From an uncultured Balneolaceae bacterium (lineage in GTDB: Bacteria; Bacteroidota; Rhodothermia; Balneolales; Balneolaceae): 23,410 nt of DNA. Both the position numbers and the translations under genes were made by a program. The notes under the pieces are model-generated. The model was not told the DNA's origin, searched no databases, and worked only from the letters and a program-made list of their open reading frames with translations. Below, piece after piece: positions 15,657 through 23,410 of the stretch (its first letter is position 1; each line of letters begins with the position of its first letter). The stretch covers positions 1 through 23,410 of the forward strand of contig CALKWT010000081.1 of NCBI GenBank assembly GCA_938003885.1, written 5' to 3'.

Positions 15657-16688
15657 ATGAAGAAAATTGTCACATTTGGAGAAATTATGCTCCGTCTCTC
15701 AACCCCGGGTTTTCAACGTTTTACACAAGCCGTCCAGTTTGATGCCACATACGGAGGAGGAGAGGCCAATGTGGCCGTATCACTGGCTCAATTTGGCCTC
15801 AAGAGCTGGTTTGTAACGCGATTGCCTGAACATGAGATCGGTGAGTCGGCTGTTCAGGAGCTTCGTAAGTACGGTGTGGATACCTCCCGGATCGAGAGGA
15901 GCGGGGAGAGGGTGGGGATCTACTTTTTGGAGACCGGTGCAAGCCAGCGCCCTTCGAAAGTGATCTACGATCGTTCCCACTCAGCAATCAGCACACTGGA
16001 GGAGAATACATTCGATTGGGATGAAATCTTTGAGGGCAAGGACTGGTTTCACTGGACAGGCATTACCCCGGCAATCAGCAAGGCGTGTGCACGGGAGATC
16101 GAGAAAGCATGCAAGGCTGCGAACAAGGCAGGGGTGACGGTGAGCTGTGATCTCAATTTCCGTTCAAAGTTGTGGACTGAAAGCGAGGCGCAGGCGGTGA
16201 TGATCCCGCTGATGGAATATGTGGATGTCTGTATCTCCAACGAAGAGGACAGTCAGCGCAGCCTAGGCTTTACAGCAGGGACAACCAATGTGGAGGGCGC
16301 ACATCTGGATGAGTCAGGCTACCGTGATCTGGCAAAAAAGCTGAAACAGGAGTTTGATTTCAGAACAGTGGCGATCACCTTACGGGAGAGCTTCTCAGCA
16401 AGCAAAAACGGCTGGAGTGCGATGATTTTGAATGATGATGACTGCCGGGACGGATACCGCTCCACCCGGTATGAGATTGATATCGTAGACCGGGTAGGCG
16501 GCGGTGATTCTTTTGCAGCCGGTCTGATCTACGGCCTGCTCACCAAAGAGAGCGGAGAAGAGGCCCTTGAGTATGCTGTTGCGGCATCCTGTCTCAAACA
16601 GACCATCCCCGGAGATCTGAATATCACGCAGAGGGACGATGTTGAAAAACTGCTGATTTCCAAAGGTTCGGGGAGGGTGGAGCGGTAG
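15657..16688 (+). CDS. kdgK: 2-keto-3-deoxygluconate kinase (PfkB family)
   Basis: A 343-residue ribokinase/PfkB-fold sugar kinase that phosphorylates KDG to KDPG. It starts with the family strand KKIVTFGEIMLRLS, then has YGGGEANVAVSLAQFG (about 32-47, substrate-binding Gly-Gly-Glu-Ala-Asn) and the C-terminal PfkB signature DRVGGGDSFAAG (278-289) with catalytic Asp284. The specificity for KDG is inferred from the close match in the N-terminal substrate block and from the adjacent kdgA. The gene is complete, last in the plus-strand set, and converges with dnaB. Confidence 0.92.
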   Translation: MKKIVTFGEIMLRLSTPGFQRFTQAVQFDATYGGGEANVAVSLAQFGLKSWFVTRLPEHEIGESAVQELRKYGVDTSRIERSGERVGIYFLETGASQRPSKVIYDRSHSAISTLEENTFDWDEIFEGKDWFHWTGITPAISKACAREIEKACKAANKAGVTVSCDLNFRSKLWTESEAQAVMIPLMEYVDVCISNEEDSQRSLGFTAGTTNVEGAHLDESGYRDLAKKLKQEFDFRTVAITLRESFSASKNGWSAMILNDDDCRDGYRSTRYEIDIVDRVGGGDSFAAGLIYGLLTKESGEEALEYAVAASCLKQTIPGDLNITQRDDVEKLLISKGSGRVER

Positions 16689-16703
16689 GCTCCCTGCCCG
16701 CTC
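16680..16703 (+). terminator. Weak hairpin at the end of kdgK, facing dnaB
   Basis: GAGCGG and CCGCTC pair (6 bp) across a 12-nt loop over the kdgK stop codon, and only TTAA follows. An alternative pairing GGGAG/CTCCC (16671-16675 with 16690-16694) competes. It could slow read-through between the convergent kdgK and dnaB genes, whose stops are only 37 nt apart, but it lacks a proper U-tract. Confidence 0.25.
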
Positions 16704-16725
16704 TTAACGACAGGTGCGACGATAC

Positions 16726-18246
16726 TCAGAAAGGCGCTTGTGCGTCATCTTCGCCCGGGGAAAACGGTGAAGGCGCTTCAGGAGCCGCGCTGCCCTCCTG
16801 TGGATAATCTCCTCCGTGAGGCAACCCGGAAGGCCCTGTGTCAATACGTGAAAGCCGTTCAAACCGGGCATACTCTTTCACAAAGAACATTCTTGTAGAT
16901 CCGATCGGCCCGTTTCTCTGTTTCCCGATGATCAGTTCTGCCAGCCCGACCGTAGACTCGCCTTCCGGGGTTGTGGTGATGCCGTAATATTCAGGCCTGT
17001 AGAGAAAACAGACCACGTCGGCATCCTGTTCAATGGAACCTGATTCCCTCAGGTCACTCAGTTGCGGCCGTTTATCTCCGCCTCTCTGCTCAACCTGGCG
17101 GCTCAGCTGCGACAGGGCAATCACCGGCACATTTAACTCCTTGGCGAGCGATTTGAGACCGCGGGAGATGGTGGCGATTTCTTGTTCCCGGTTTCCGATA
17201 TCACGGGAGCTGGCCGTCATCAACTGAAGGTAGTCGACAACGATCAGTCCGATGTCGTGCTCACTCTTCAGCCGGCGGCATTTGGTCCGGAGCTCCATCA
17301 CGCTGAGACTGGGGGTATCATCAATAAAGATATCAGCTGAAAAAAGTCTGCCTGCTGCATCAATCAGCTCTTTGAAGTCCTCATCTTTCACCTTCCCGGT
17401 ACGCGCTTTCTGTGCATCGACACGCGCTTCCATGGTCAGGAAGCGCTGCACCAACTGCTGGGCGGACATCTCCAGGCTGAAAATAGCCACTCCAGACTGA
17501 AGATTTTCATCAGGATGCAGCGCAGCATTGCGTGCAGCTGTAAGGACAAAGGCGGTTTTACCCATCGACGGCCGTGCGGCAATGATGATCAGATCCCCAT
17601 TTTGCCAGCCTGAAGTGAAGTTATCCACATCGAGGCCGGAAGGGACCCCTGTAATCCCCTGGGGTTTACCTCGAAGATCTTCGAGGTAGCCAAGGGTATC
17701 TTTCAAGATATCACTGATGGCAGTGGCACTGGAACGTGATTTGGTATTGGCAATATCAAAAATTCGCTGTTCTGCACTATCCAGCACTTCTTTGGCATCA
17801 CTTGCAGAGTCGTAGGCGGTCTTGATGATCTCGTTGCAGTGTACAATCAGATTTCGCTTGATCGCCTTCTCTGAGATAATCTGGGCATGGTAGTCGATAT
17901 TTGCAGCGGAGCTCACCGATCGTGTAAGATCAGCCAGATACCCCCCGCCTCCCACCATATCAAGAAGGTTTTTATCCCTCAGCTCACTTTCTACAGTCAG
18001 AATATCGAGGGGATTGCCTCGCTCATAGAGATCAAAAAGCGTTTCGAAAATATGTTTATGAGCGGGTTTGTAAAAATCATCCGGCTGCAACAATTGCAGG
18101 GCGATCGTTGCCGCTTCACGTTCGATCAGCATGGCACCAAGAACAGCTTCTTCAACATCGACAGCCTGGGGAGGTACTCTGCCGCTCCCGTTTTGATAAG
18201 CGACCGCTGATTTCTGAAAAGAGTCTGAACCGTTAATGTCAGGCAT
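16726..18246 (-). CDS. dnaB: Replicative DNA helicase DnaB
   Basis: The hexameric 5'-3' replicative helicase, 506 residues. The N-terminal helical collar domain (about 25-125, PPQAVDVEEAVLGAMLIE) is followed by the RecA-like domain with Walker A ARPSMGKT (224-231). Walker B is LIVVDYLQLM (334-343), then ALSQLSRQVEQR and the arginine-rich GKQRNGPIG region (441-449). No intein interrupts the usual insertion points. The C-terminal 35 residues are Pro/Gly/acid-rich and probably disordered. It is encoded on its own, with the small hypothetical gene upstream on the same strand. Confidence 0.97.
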   Translation of the reverse strand: MPDINGSDSFQKSAVAYQNGSGRVPPQAVDVEEAVLGAMLIEREAATIALQLLQPDDFYKPAHKHIFETLFDLYERGNPLDILTVESELRDKNLLDMVGGGGYLADLTRSVSSAANIDYHAQIISEKAIKRNLIVHCNEIIKTAYDSASDAKEVLDSAEQRIFDIANTKSRSSATAISDILKDTLGYLEDLRGKPQGITGVPSGLDVDNFTSGWQNGDLIIIAARPSMGKTAFVLTAARNAALHPDENLQSGVAIFSLEMSAQQLVQRFLTMEARVDAQKARTGKVKDEDFKELIDAAGRLFSADIFIDDTPSLSVMELRTKCRRLKSEHDIGLIVVDYLQLMTASSRDIGNREQEIATISRGLKSLAKELNVPVIALSQLSRQVEQRGGDKRPQLSDLRESGSIEQDADVVCFLYRPEYYGITTTPEGESTVGLAELIIGKQRNGPIGSTRMFFVKEYARFERLSRIDTGPSGLPHGGDYPQEGSAAPEAPSPFSPGEDDAQAPF

Positions 18247-18292
18247 GGTATATAAACTTGGAATATTAAGAAAAATGCGATTTGTAATGCTG

Positions 18293-18327
18293 CCAGAGTC
18301 ACCCTCTTCCGGGATCCGTGACTCAGG
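18293..18327 (-). repeat. Inverted repeat between the hypothetical gene and dnaB
   Basis: CCAGAGTCAC (18293-18302) pairs with GTGACTCAGG (18318-18327) with one mismatch in ten, around a 15-nt loop. It sits about 50 nt upstream of the dnaB start and downstream of the hypothetical gene's stop. No T-run follows on the minus strand, so it is either a weak terminator for the upstream gene or a binding/attenuation site for dnaB. Confidence 0.4.
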
Positions 18328-18378
18328 AGGCCCCGAACCGGTTCCAGGAAGAGTTCTATCTCCAGGTCAGGGAGAGCC

Positions 18379-18864
18379 CTACTCGTCCCTCAATACATTT
18401 CTGAGCCCTTCGCCCCCGTTTCTGAATGAACTAAAGGTCTCTTTATCTCCTGAAAAACCCGGCTGAGGAGAGTCTTTGTCCGATGGATATTCCGAGTCCA
18501 GTTCTGCTAGCTTCTTCTCCGAGATAATAAGCAGTATGTTCGAACAAAGGCTTCTGGCTTTCTCCAGATCTTTTCGTTTGATGTCAAATGAAAGACAATT
18601 CTCGTTTAAATGCAATGGCTTTTTAATGGCAGGCAGCCGGTTCAGGTAGATTTCAAACCGTGCTGAAAACCAGCGCTTTTTTACCTCGATTGAGTCTATT
18701 TGATGAAAAGGCAGTTCAAGGGTTCTGATGTTCGAATTAAACATGCCAAAGACATCATCCTTCACCTGATATTCCAGAACCAGCATCGATTCTTGTTTGC
18801 GTATCAGGCCTGTAACTTCAGCCAGTCCGCCATAGATATCAGTTTGTTTTACAGGAAGTATCAT
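18379..18864 (-). CDS. Small hypothetical protein, beta-rich (PH-like?)
   Basis: A 161-residue soluble protein without signal peptide or membrane segment. The first 120 residues alternate beta-like strands (ESMLVLEYQVKDDVFGMF, then RTLELPFHQIDSIEVKKRWF, then ARFEIYLNRL) and end in a helix (KDLEKARSLCSNILLIISEK). That pattern fits a pleckstrin-homology-like fold in which the strand 'IDSIEVKKRWFS' is typical of bacterial PH proteins. The last 35 residues are polar and disordered. I do not recognise a named family. The frame is long, has a plausible ATG, and sits on the same strand as dnaB, so I believe it is a real gene; the fold is an inference. Confidence 0.65.
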   Translation of the reverse strand: MILPVKQTDIYGGLAEVTGLIRKQESMLVLEYQVKDDVFGMFNSNIRTLELPFHQIDSIEVKKRWFSARFEIYLNRLPAIKKPLHLNENCLSFDIKRKDLEKARSLCSNILLIISEKKLAELDSEYPSDKDSPQPGFSGDKETFSSFRNGGEGLRNVLRDE

Positions 18865-19337
18865 CGTGAAAAGTTAACTGGAAACGAGTGCTGCCTTGAT
18901 TGAGTGACGAGTACACTCTGTTAAAAAGGTAAAGAGTAATGTACACGAAAGGTAGCAATTTTAATGGAGAATTCTGGCGGCTTTGTTGAATTAATTTAGA
19001 GGCCGGCATTTCAGAAAGAATCAGAGCAAGCTGCTCTTGCCAGAGACTTTTGGGAAGGGAGAAAGGCTGGCTGAAAAGGGGTTTGCTATAATTTTCACAA
19101 ACAGGCAATCTCTTTCGAAATGCACAGTCTGCCAGAGAGATGAATTTGTAGATAAGGGAACTCATCTCTATGATAGTGATTCCAGAGCGACTGCCTGATC
19201 ATCGCGCCGAGAAGAAGCCGGTGTAGATTTTGCATTTTTTAGTGTGATAAAAATGATCAGAGTTGTTAAACCCCTTACACAAAAGTAATTTGTAATCAAC
19301 TTCTATATTCTCTGTAAGATGATATAAATCACTGCCT
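18865..19337. other. 473-nt divergent intergenic region
   Basis: It separates the minus-strand hypothetical gene from the plus-strand macA pseudogene. A minus-strand frame at 18839-19165 (108 codons) overlaps the hypothetical gene by 26 nt and has no recognisable domain, so I do not call it. Two GTGTAC-containing motifs near 18911-18916 and 18940-18946 and a -7-like TACCTTTT (18924-18931, minus strand) may mark the hypothetical gene's promoter. Efflux pumps of this type often sit beside a TolC or TetR gene; no clear relic of either is seen. Confidence 0.3.
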
Positions 19338-20486
19338 ATGAAACTATCCAGAATTTTGATCATCCTTTTCCTGGTTGTTGCGGTATTTCTTGTATGGCGA
19401 CTATTTACCGGTTATACAAGCTCAGAACAACAGCTGCCTCCCCTCCATACAGAAAAAGCGGACAGAGGTGAAGTTTCACGGAGGGTTATTGCATTCGGGT
19501 CTCTTCAGCCGGTTCAGAAAGTAACGGTTGGGAGCCAGGTCTCAGGGATTATTGAAGATATCTTTGCAGATTTCAACAGTGAGGTAAGAAAAGACGAGGT
19601 TCTTGCCCGGATTGATCCTTCAACCTTTGAAGCAGCAGTAAGTTCAGCAGCAGCAGAGTTGGAGTCGGCGGAGGCGGGTTTGGAGCTTGCCCGGATGCAG
19701 CATCAGCGGGTAGCAGAACTACGTGAACGCCAATTTATATCCCCTTCCGAGGTTGATCAGGCCAATGCAACACTTCGGCAGGCGGAAGACGGGTGAGACG
19801 TCATGATCTGGAACGTGCCCAGAGGGAGCTAGACCGAACAATCATCAAGGCCCCAACGGATGGGATGGTCATCACCAGAGAGGTTGACATCGGCCAGACC
19901 GTTGCGGCCAGCCTCAACGCACCTATTCTGTTTGAACTGGCGGCCAACCTGAGTAAGATGTGGATTCATGCCAATGTCGCTGAGGTGGACATCGGCAGGG
20001 TAGAAAAGGGGGCAGCGAGTTCAATTCCGGGTAGATGCCTATCCTGAAAGGCAATTCGAAGGTGAGGTGATACAGGTCCGGAATGCCCCCATTATTGCAG
20101 ACAATGTAGTCCACTACGAAACTATTATTGGGGTGGATAATTCAGAGCGTCTTCTGAAACCCGGAATGACCTCAGAGGTCTCTGTTATTACCGATCAACG
20201 GGATGACGTCATCAGAATCAGAAATACTGCACTGAGAGCTCGTTTACCGGATCATCTGCGTCCGCCTGAACCGGCTGAAGCAGAGGGGATGGATGGTTTG
20301 GTCTACGTCGTAACAGAGAGCGGCCTGGAAGCCAGGCGCGTTCAAACCGGTCTGAGTGACGGGGTCCATACGGAAATTTTGAGCGGGTTAGAACCGGGTG
20401 AAACCGTGGCCGTTGGTCTGTCACTGACAAGCCAGTCCAGTAGTGAAACCCGGAGCCTGTTCAGCGGGAGCCAGGCGCAGTATTAA
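19338..20486 (+). pseudogene. MacA/HlyD-type periplasmic adaptor, frameshifted twice
   Basis: A membrane-fusion protein of an ABC efflux pump, present from start to end but in three pieces. Piece one (19338-19793) has an N-terminal membrane helix and the lipoyl/coiled-coil part (GEVSRRVIAFGSLQPVQKV, then a helical hairpin). At the GGG run 19791-19793 the frame runs into TGA. Homology continues one frame over as RRHDLERAQRELDRTIIKAP and then DIGQTVAAS. At the GGGGG run 20008-20012 it returns to the first frame as GQRVQFRVDAYPERQFEGEV, then LLKPGMTSEVSVITDQRDDV, to the stop at 20486. The two shifts cancel (-1 then +1) and the total length is a multiple of three. It is either a true pseudogene or two homopolymer errors; the broken macB beside it favours decay. 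Confidence 0.8.
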
Positions 20487-20609
20487 CAGAGAAACCCTAA
20501 TCGAGTTACCCGCACCTTGTGAGGGCTGTATCCGCGGTTAGGAATTGCGCTCCTTGATGGTTTTGGAGATTTAAACGGATAACCGATATTCAACTAAAAA
20601 GCATACTTC

Positions 20610-21962
20610 ATGGTTATTGATTTGAATGACATTACCCGCGTTTACAGAAGCGGGACACTTTCAGTGGAAGCTCTGCGGTGAATCACGTTGAGCGTGGAAG
20701 AGGGGGAGTTTTTATCGGTTATGGGGGCGAGTGGTTCGGGAAAATCGACCCTGATGAATATTTTGGGTTGTCTGGACAGTCCCACATCGGGTGAGTACCG
20801 GCTGAATGGGGAACCGGTCTCTTCATTTAAAAAAGAGAAGCTGGCTACAATCCGGAATAAGACACTCGGATTTGTTTTTCAAAATTTTCACTTGCTGCCC
20901 AAAACTTCTGCACTGGAGAATGTAGTCCTGGTTTTTCCGGGAGCCCGGCAGCTGGGCGGGGTTAGTATCGGCGGGGGAAGCGCCAATACCTTAACGGTGG
21001 AGGATGCACTGGCATTGCGGGATGAGATACCGGAAGTGATCGCGGCCAGTCCGGAGGTGCGTTCCCAGAGAGTGCTGGTATATGGAAACAGAAACTGGTT
21101 CAGCAGGGTCTACGGCCAGTCTGCCGACTATCTGCAGATCAGGCGCTGGGGAGTTGAGAGTGGGAGGATGTATGATGAAGAGGATATAGAGCGGCGGGCA
21201 CTAGTAGCCGTTGTTGGGCAGACTATTGTAGAGGAACTATTTGAAGGGTCCGATCCTATTGGCGAGATTATCCGTATCGGGGGATTGCCTTTTGAAATTA
21301 TCGGAGTACTGGAACCCAAAGGGATGTCTCTGATGGGTTCTGTTCAGGATGATATTGTTCTGATTCCATATACAACGGCATTTCAGCGTGTTTCAGGCCG
21401 GACCCATGCCATGGTCATCAATATTCAGATCTATGATGAAAACTCTATGGAGATCGCACAGCTAAAAATAACCGACCTGCTTCGGGAGCGTCACAATCTG
21501 GCGCCGCATCAGGAGAATGATTTTACTGTTCAAACCCAGGAAGAAATCGCCGAAGCTGCAACGGAAACCTCGCGGATTATGACCTGGTTGCTTGCATCCA
21601 TTGCAGGTGTCTCACTTTTTGTCGGCGGGATAGGAATCATGAATGTAATGCTGGTAAGTGTGACAGAGCGAACACGTGAAATAGGCCTTCGGCTTGCAGT
21701 GGGTGCCCGCGGACCGGATATACTGCTTCAGTTCTTGATTGAATCCGTGGTTTTGTGTCTGCTGGGGGGCCTGGGTGGCATCCTGTTGGGTGTACTTGCG
21801 ACAGAACTGGTTGCATCCTATGCGGGATGGCCAGCCATTTTCTCCACAGAGGCGATGATCGTGGCAGTTACTGTTTCCGCTGCAGTAGGGGTGTTTTTTG
21901 GGTTTTACCCTGCCTGGAAAGCCTCAAGGCTCGATCCGATTACTGCATTACGCCGCGAGTAG
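20610..21962 (+). pseudogene. MacB-type ABC efflux ATPase/permease, nonsense mutation and internal deletion
   Basis: The start ATG GTT ATT GAT... at 20610 gives MVIDLNDITRVYRSGTLSVE, then ALR, then an in-frame TGA at 20679-20681 where the family has Gly (ALRG...LSVEEGEF). After it the same frame continues with Walker A GASGSGKST and the Q-loop VFQNFHLLPK. At about 20925-20933 the ATPase breaks off and the MacB periplasmic core begins in frame (VFPGARQLGGVSIGGGSANT). Lost are the LSGGQ signature, Walker B, H-loop, linker and first membrane segment, about 200 residues. The FtsX-like C-terminus is complete (NVMLVSVTERTREIGLRLAV, then two more membrane segments). The frame from TTG 20688 is open (424 codons) but cannot be an active ATPase. 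Confidence 0.88.
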
Positions 21963-21970
21963 ATCCAGTT

Positions 21971-22780
21971 TTATGGTTTGCCGCCAAGTTCGTCATATCT
22001 CCTGCGTACCTTCTGAACATCCTCCCAGACAGGCCGTTTCCATTTGGGATTTCTGAGAAGGGCTGCCGGATGGTAGGTGACGGTCAGCTGAGCACCTCTG
22101 AATGGGTAGAATCGGCCCCGCAGACGGCTTATCGACTCATCTCTGCCCAGAAGGGTTGTGCCCGGCACTTTGCCGACGCAGAGGATGATTTTGGGCTCGA
22201 CCAGATCGATCTGCCGGTAGAGAACGGGCAGACTTCTTTCTATCTCTTCGGGGGAAGGGTTCCTGTTACCTGGAGGCCTGTGTTTTAAAATATTTGCGAT
22301 ATAGATCTCTTCCCTTTTAAATCCGATAGCCGACACGATCTTGTCCAGCAACTCTCCTGCATCTCCCACAAAGGGTTCTCCCTTCCGGTCTTCCTCTGCT
22401 CCGGGTGCTTCCCCGATAATCATCAAGTCCGCATGCGGATTACCTACTCCAAATACGAGATTGGTATCAGCCAGATCGGTTTTCAGATCTGGCAGGCCGA
22501 GACAATAATTCCTTAGCTCGTCCAATGTGCTGCACTGCTCCGGAGATTGTGGCGTGCGCAGGTCTCCAGACGTGTGGCCACCGTGATCAGGGCCTTCTTC
22601 TGACCGTACGAAGCTCGTTGGTCTGCTGATGTTGGATCCCTCTGACAAGGGTTTTGTCTTGTGATTACTGCTTCCGGTGATTGACGAGGAGGGATGGGTC
22701 AGGATCAGTGGACCGTACAACTCCTCCTCCAATTCTAAAAATTGTTCTATTTCTCTTAACAGATCTCTCTTCTCACTCAT
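21971..22780 (-). CDS. Family-4-like uracil-DNA glycosylase lacking most Fe-S cysteines
   Basis: A 269-residue UDG-superfamily protein. Motif A is GEAPGAEEDRKGEPFVGDAG (about 123-142), followed by YIANILKHRPPGNRNP (160-175), and motif B is TYHPAALLRNP (235-245). These are the uracil-pocket and DNA-binding elements of family 4 enzymes that remove uracil from DNA. Family 4 normally holds a 4Fe-4S cluster through CxxC, KCRPP and a Cys about 15 residues later. Here the positions read Cys93-x-x-Leu96, His167 and Ser183, so three of four ligands are gone. An N-terminal extension (about 25-80) is Ser/Gly/His-rich and probably disordered. The gene converges with the macB pseudogene (8-nt gap) and follows the serine hydrolase by 3 nt. 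Confidence 0.85.
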   Translation of the reverse strand: MSEKRDLLREIEQFLELEEELYGPLILTHPSSSITGSSNHKTKPLSEGSNISRPTSFVRSEEGPDHGGHTSGDLRTPQSPEQCSTLDELRNYCLGLPDLKTDLADTNLVFGVGNPHADLMIIGEAPGAEEDRKGEPFVGDAGELLDKIVSAIGFKREEIYIANILKHRPPGNRNPSPEEIERSLPVLYRQIDLVEPKIILCVGKVPGTTLLGRDESISRLRGRFYPFRGAQLTVTYHPAALLRNPKWKRPVWEDVQKVRRRYDELGGKP

Positions 22781-22783
22781 CGC

Positions 22784-23410
22784 TTATCTTTTTTCATACG
22801 TTACATCCCTGAAGTAATTTGTTGGATATGCACCAACCTGTAATAGCTGAGGCCGGAGGGTGAAACGAATCGTTGCAGACTGTACACCACCCTCAAATCC
22901 GTGGCCAAACTTTAAAAACTCTTCGCGCTGGGCAGGATTGTTCCATAGGATCCTGAACGTGTCGTGCTGCCAATGCTCCAGTTTTCCTTTTAAAGTTTCA
23001 TCCTCAAAGAGAGTTACGTAGAGATCTCCATCTACCAAGGTAATCTCTGCAGTGTCATACATCGGGTGGTGGTAGGTACCAGTATATTCCTGAAGATCAT
23101 AGGCTGGTGTTGTGTGCGGGTTTCTCGCTTCATGGATACGATCCCTGCGATCGGAAGCAGCCTCAAATTGTCTTTTATAGCTGTTGTAAAAAATGGAGTT
23201 CCAATCGGTGGGTGCGGCTCCGGTGACATGGTCAACAATGGAGCGGACGATGGCCTCCCGGAATGTGGTAAAGGTATTGGTCATGACGATGATACCGAGG
23301 TCTAACTCCGGGAAAAGAGCGTAGGATGTATTCATTCCATCGGTCGCCCCTCCATGCTCCAGCATTCTATAACCGTTGTAATCCGTACTGTTAAATCCAT
23401 AACCGTAGCT
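22784..23410 (-). CDS. Beta-lactamase-fold serine hydrolase, C-terminal part, cut by window edge
   Basis: The frame is open to the window edge and gives 208 codons of a class C beta-lactamase / D-aminopeptidase-like serine hydrolase. After YGYGF near the edge comes the third catalytic-box equivalent EHGGATDGMNTSYALFPEL. The helix after FPELDLGIIVMTNT closes the catalytic domain. The last 100 residues (DLQEYTGTYHHPMYDTAEIT onwards) form the beta-barrel tail (DUF3471-like) common in these proteins. The SxxK and YxN boxes lie outside the window. The internal ATG at 23365 is not the start. The substrate is unknown; such proteins act in the envelope on peptides or esters. It probably shares an operon with the glycosylase. 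Confidence 0.85.
   Translation of the reverse strand, partial: SYGYGFNSTDYNGYRMLEHGGATDGMNTSYALFPELDLGIIVMTNTFTTFREAIVRSIVDHVTGAAPTDWNSIFYNSYKRQFEAASDRRDRIHEARNPHTTPAYDLQEYTGTYHHPMYDTAEITLVDGDLYVTLFEDETLKGKLEHWQHDTFRILWNNPAQREEFLKFGHGFEGGVQSATIRFTLRPQLLQVGAYPTNYFRDVTYEKR

Noticed and set aside
18839..19165. 108-codon minus-strand ORF before the beta-rich hypothetical gene
   Set aside because: It overlaps that gene by 26 nt out of frame and shows no domain, membrane or signal features. It remains possible but is not supported.
20679..20681. TGA in macB as a recoded Gly codon (alternative genetic code)
   Set aside because: TGA is used as a true stop at many intact genes here (mreC, mreD, ACP, MaoC), so recoding is not plausible and a nonsense mutation is simpler.
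21755..22288. 177-codon plus-strand ORF across the end of macB and the glycosylase gene
   Set aside because: It is made of an off-frame part of macB and an antisense part of the glycosylase.
1..23410. CRISPR arrays, tRNAs, insertion sequences, prophage or defence genes
   Set aside because: No spaced direct repeats, cloverleaf-like segments, transposase or integrase motifs were seen by eye; the relic island has no visible IS or att boundaries.

Overview
The window reads as a chromosomal segment of a member of the Bacteroidota/Balneolota side of the FCB group, and I lean towards Balneolota (an inference). The reasons are the cell-wall order purH-mreB-mreC-mreD-mrdA, a TAnnTTTG-type -7 promoter element before mreB, the lack of clear Shine-Dalgarno sites at most starts, and the style of the MreB, MnmD, ACP and KAS III-like proteins. 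No tRNA, rRNA, CRISPR array, transposase or phage gene was seen.

Layout. 1-8906, all on the minus strand, is a housekeeping block. Read leftwards it runs mnmD, recA-recX-AI-2E family permease, purN-purH, then mreB-mreC-mreD-mrdA (PBP2, cut by the window edge). Many joints overlap by 4 nt (ATGA) or 8 nt (ATGnnnTAA), which suggests translational coupling. 9330-16688, plus strand, holds an M20 amidohydrolase and then a hexuronate catabolism set: uxaE (tagaturonate/fructuronate epimerase), an SDR-type fructuronate reductase (uxuB role), kdgA and kdgK. 16726-18864, minus strand, has dnaB and a small beta-rich hypothetical protein. 19338-21962, plus strand, is a dead MacA/MacB-type efflux pair. 21971-23410, minus strand, has a family-4-like uracil-DNA glycosylase and the C-terminal part of a beta-lactamase-fold serine hydrolase.

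The most unusual region is 12378-14016. Between uxaE and the fructuronate reductase lies what looks like a decayed acyl-ACP biosynthesis cassette. It holds the N-terminus of one KAS III-like enzyme, a complete ACP, the N-terminus of an SDR, the C-terminus of a KAS III-like enzyme, and a complete MaoC-type dehydratase. Two deletions appear to have removed the middles of the enzymes. The efflux pair shows the same style of decay: two opposite 1-nt shifts in G-runs in macA, and a nonsense TGA plus a roughly 200-codon in-frame deletion in macB.

How the genes work together. UxaE, the SDR reductase, KdgK and KdgA give tagaturonate -> fructuronate -> mannonate, then KDG -> KDPG -> pyruvate + glyceraldehyde-3-phosphate. 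Uronate isomerase and mannonate dehydratase must be elsewhere. The left block covers cell elongation, purine synthesis, recombination and tRNA wobble modification. I do not see a convincing new multi-gene system; the relic acyl island and the cysteine-poor glycosylase deserve the closest look.
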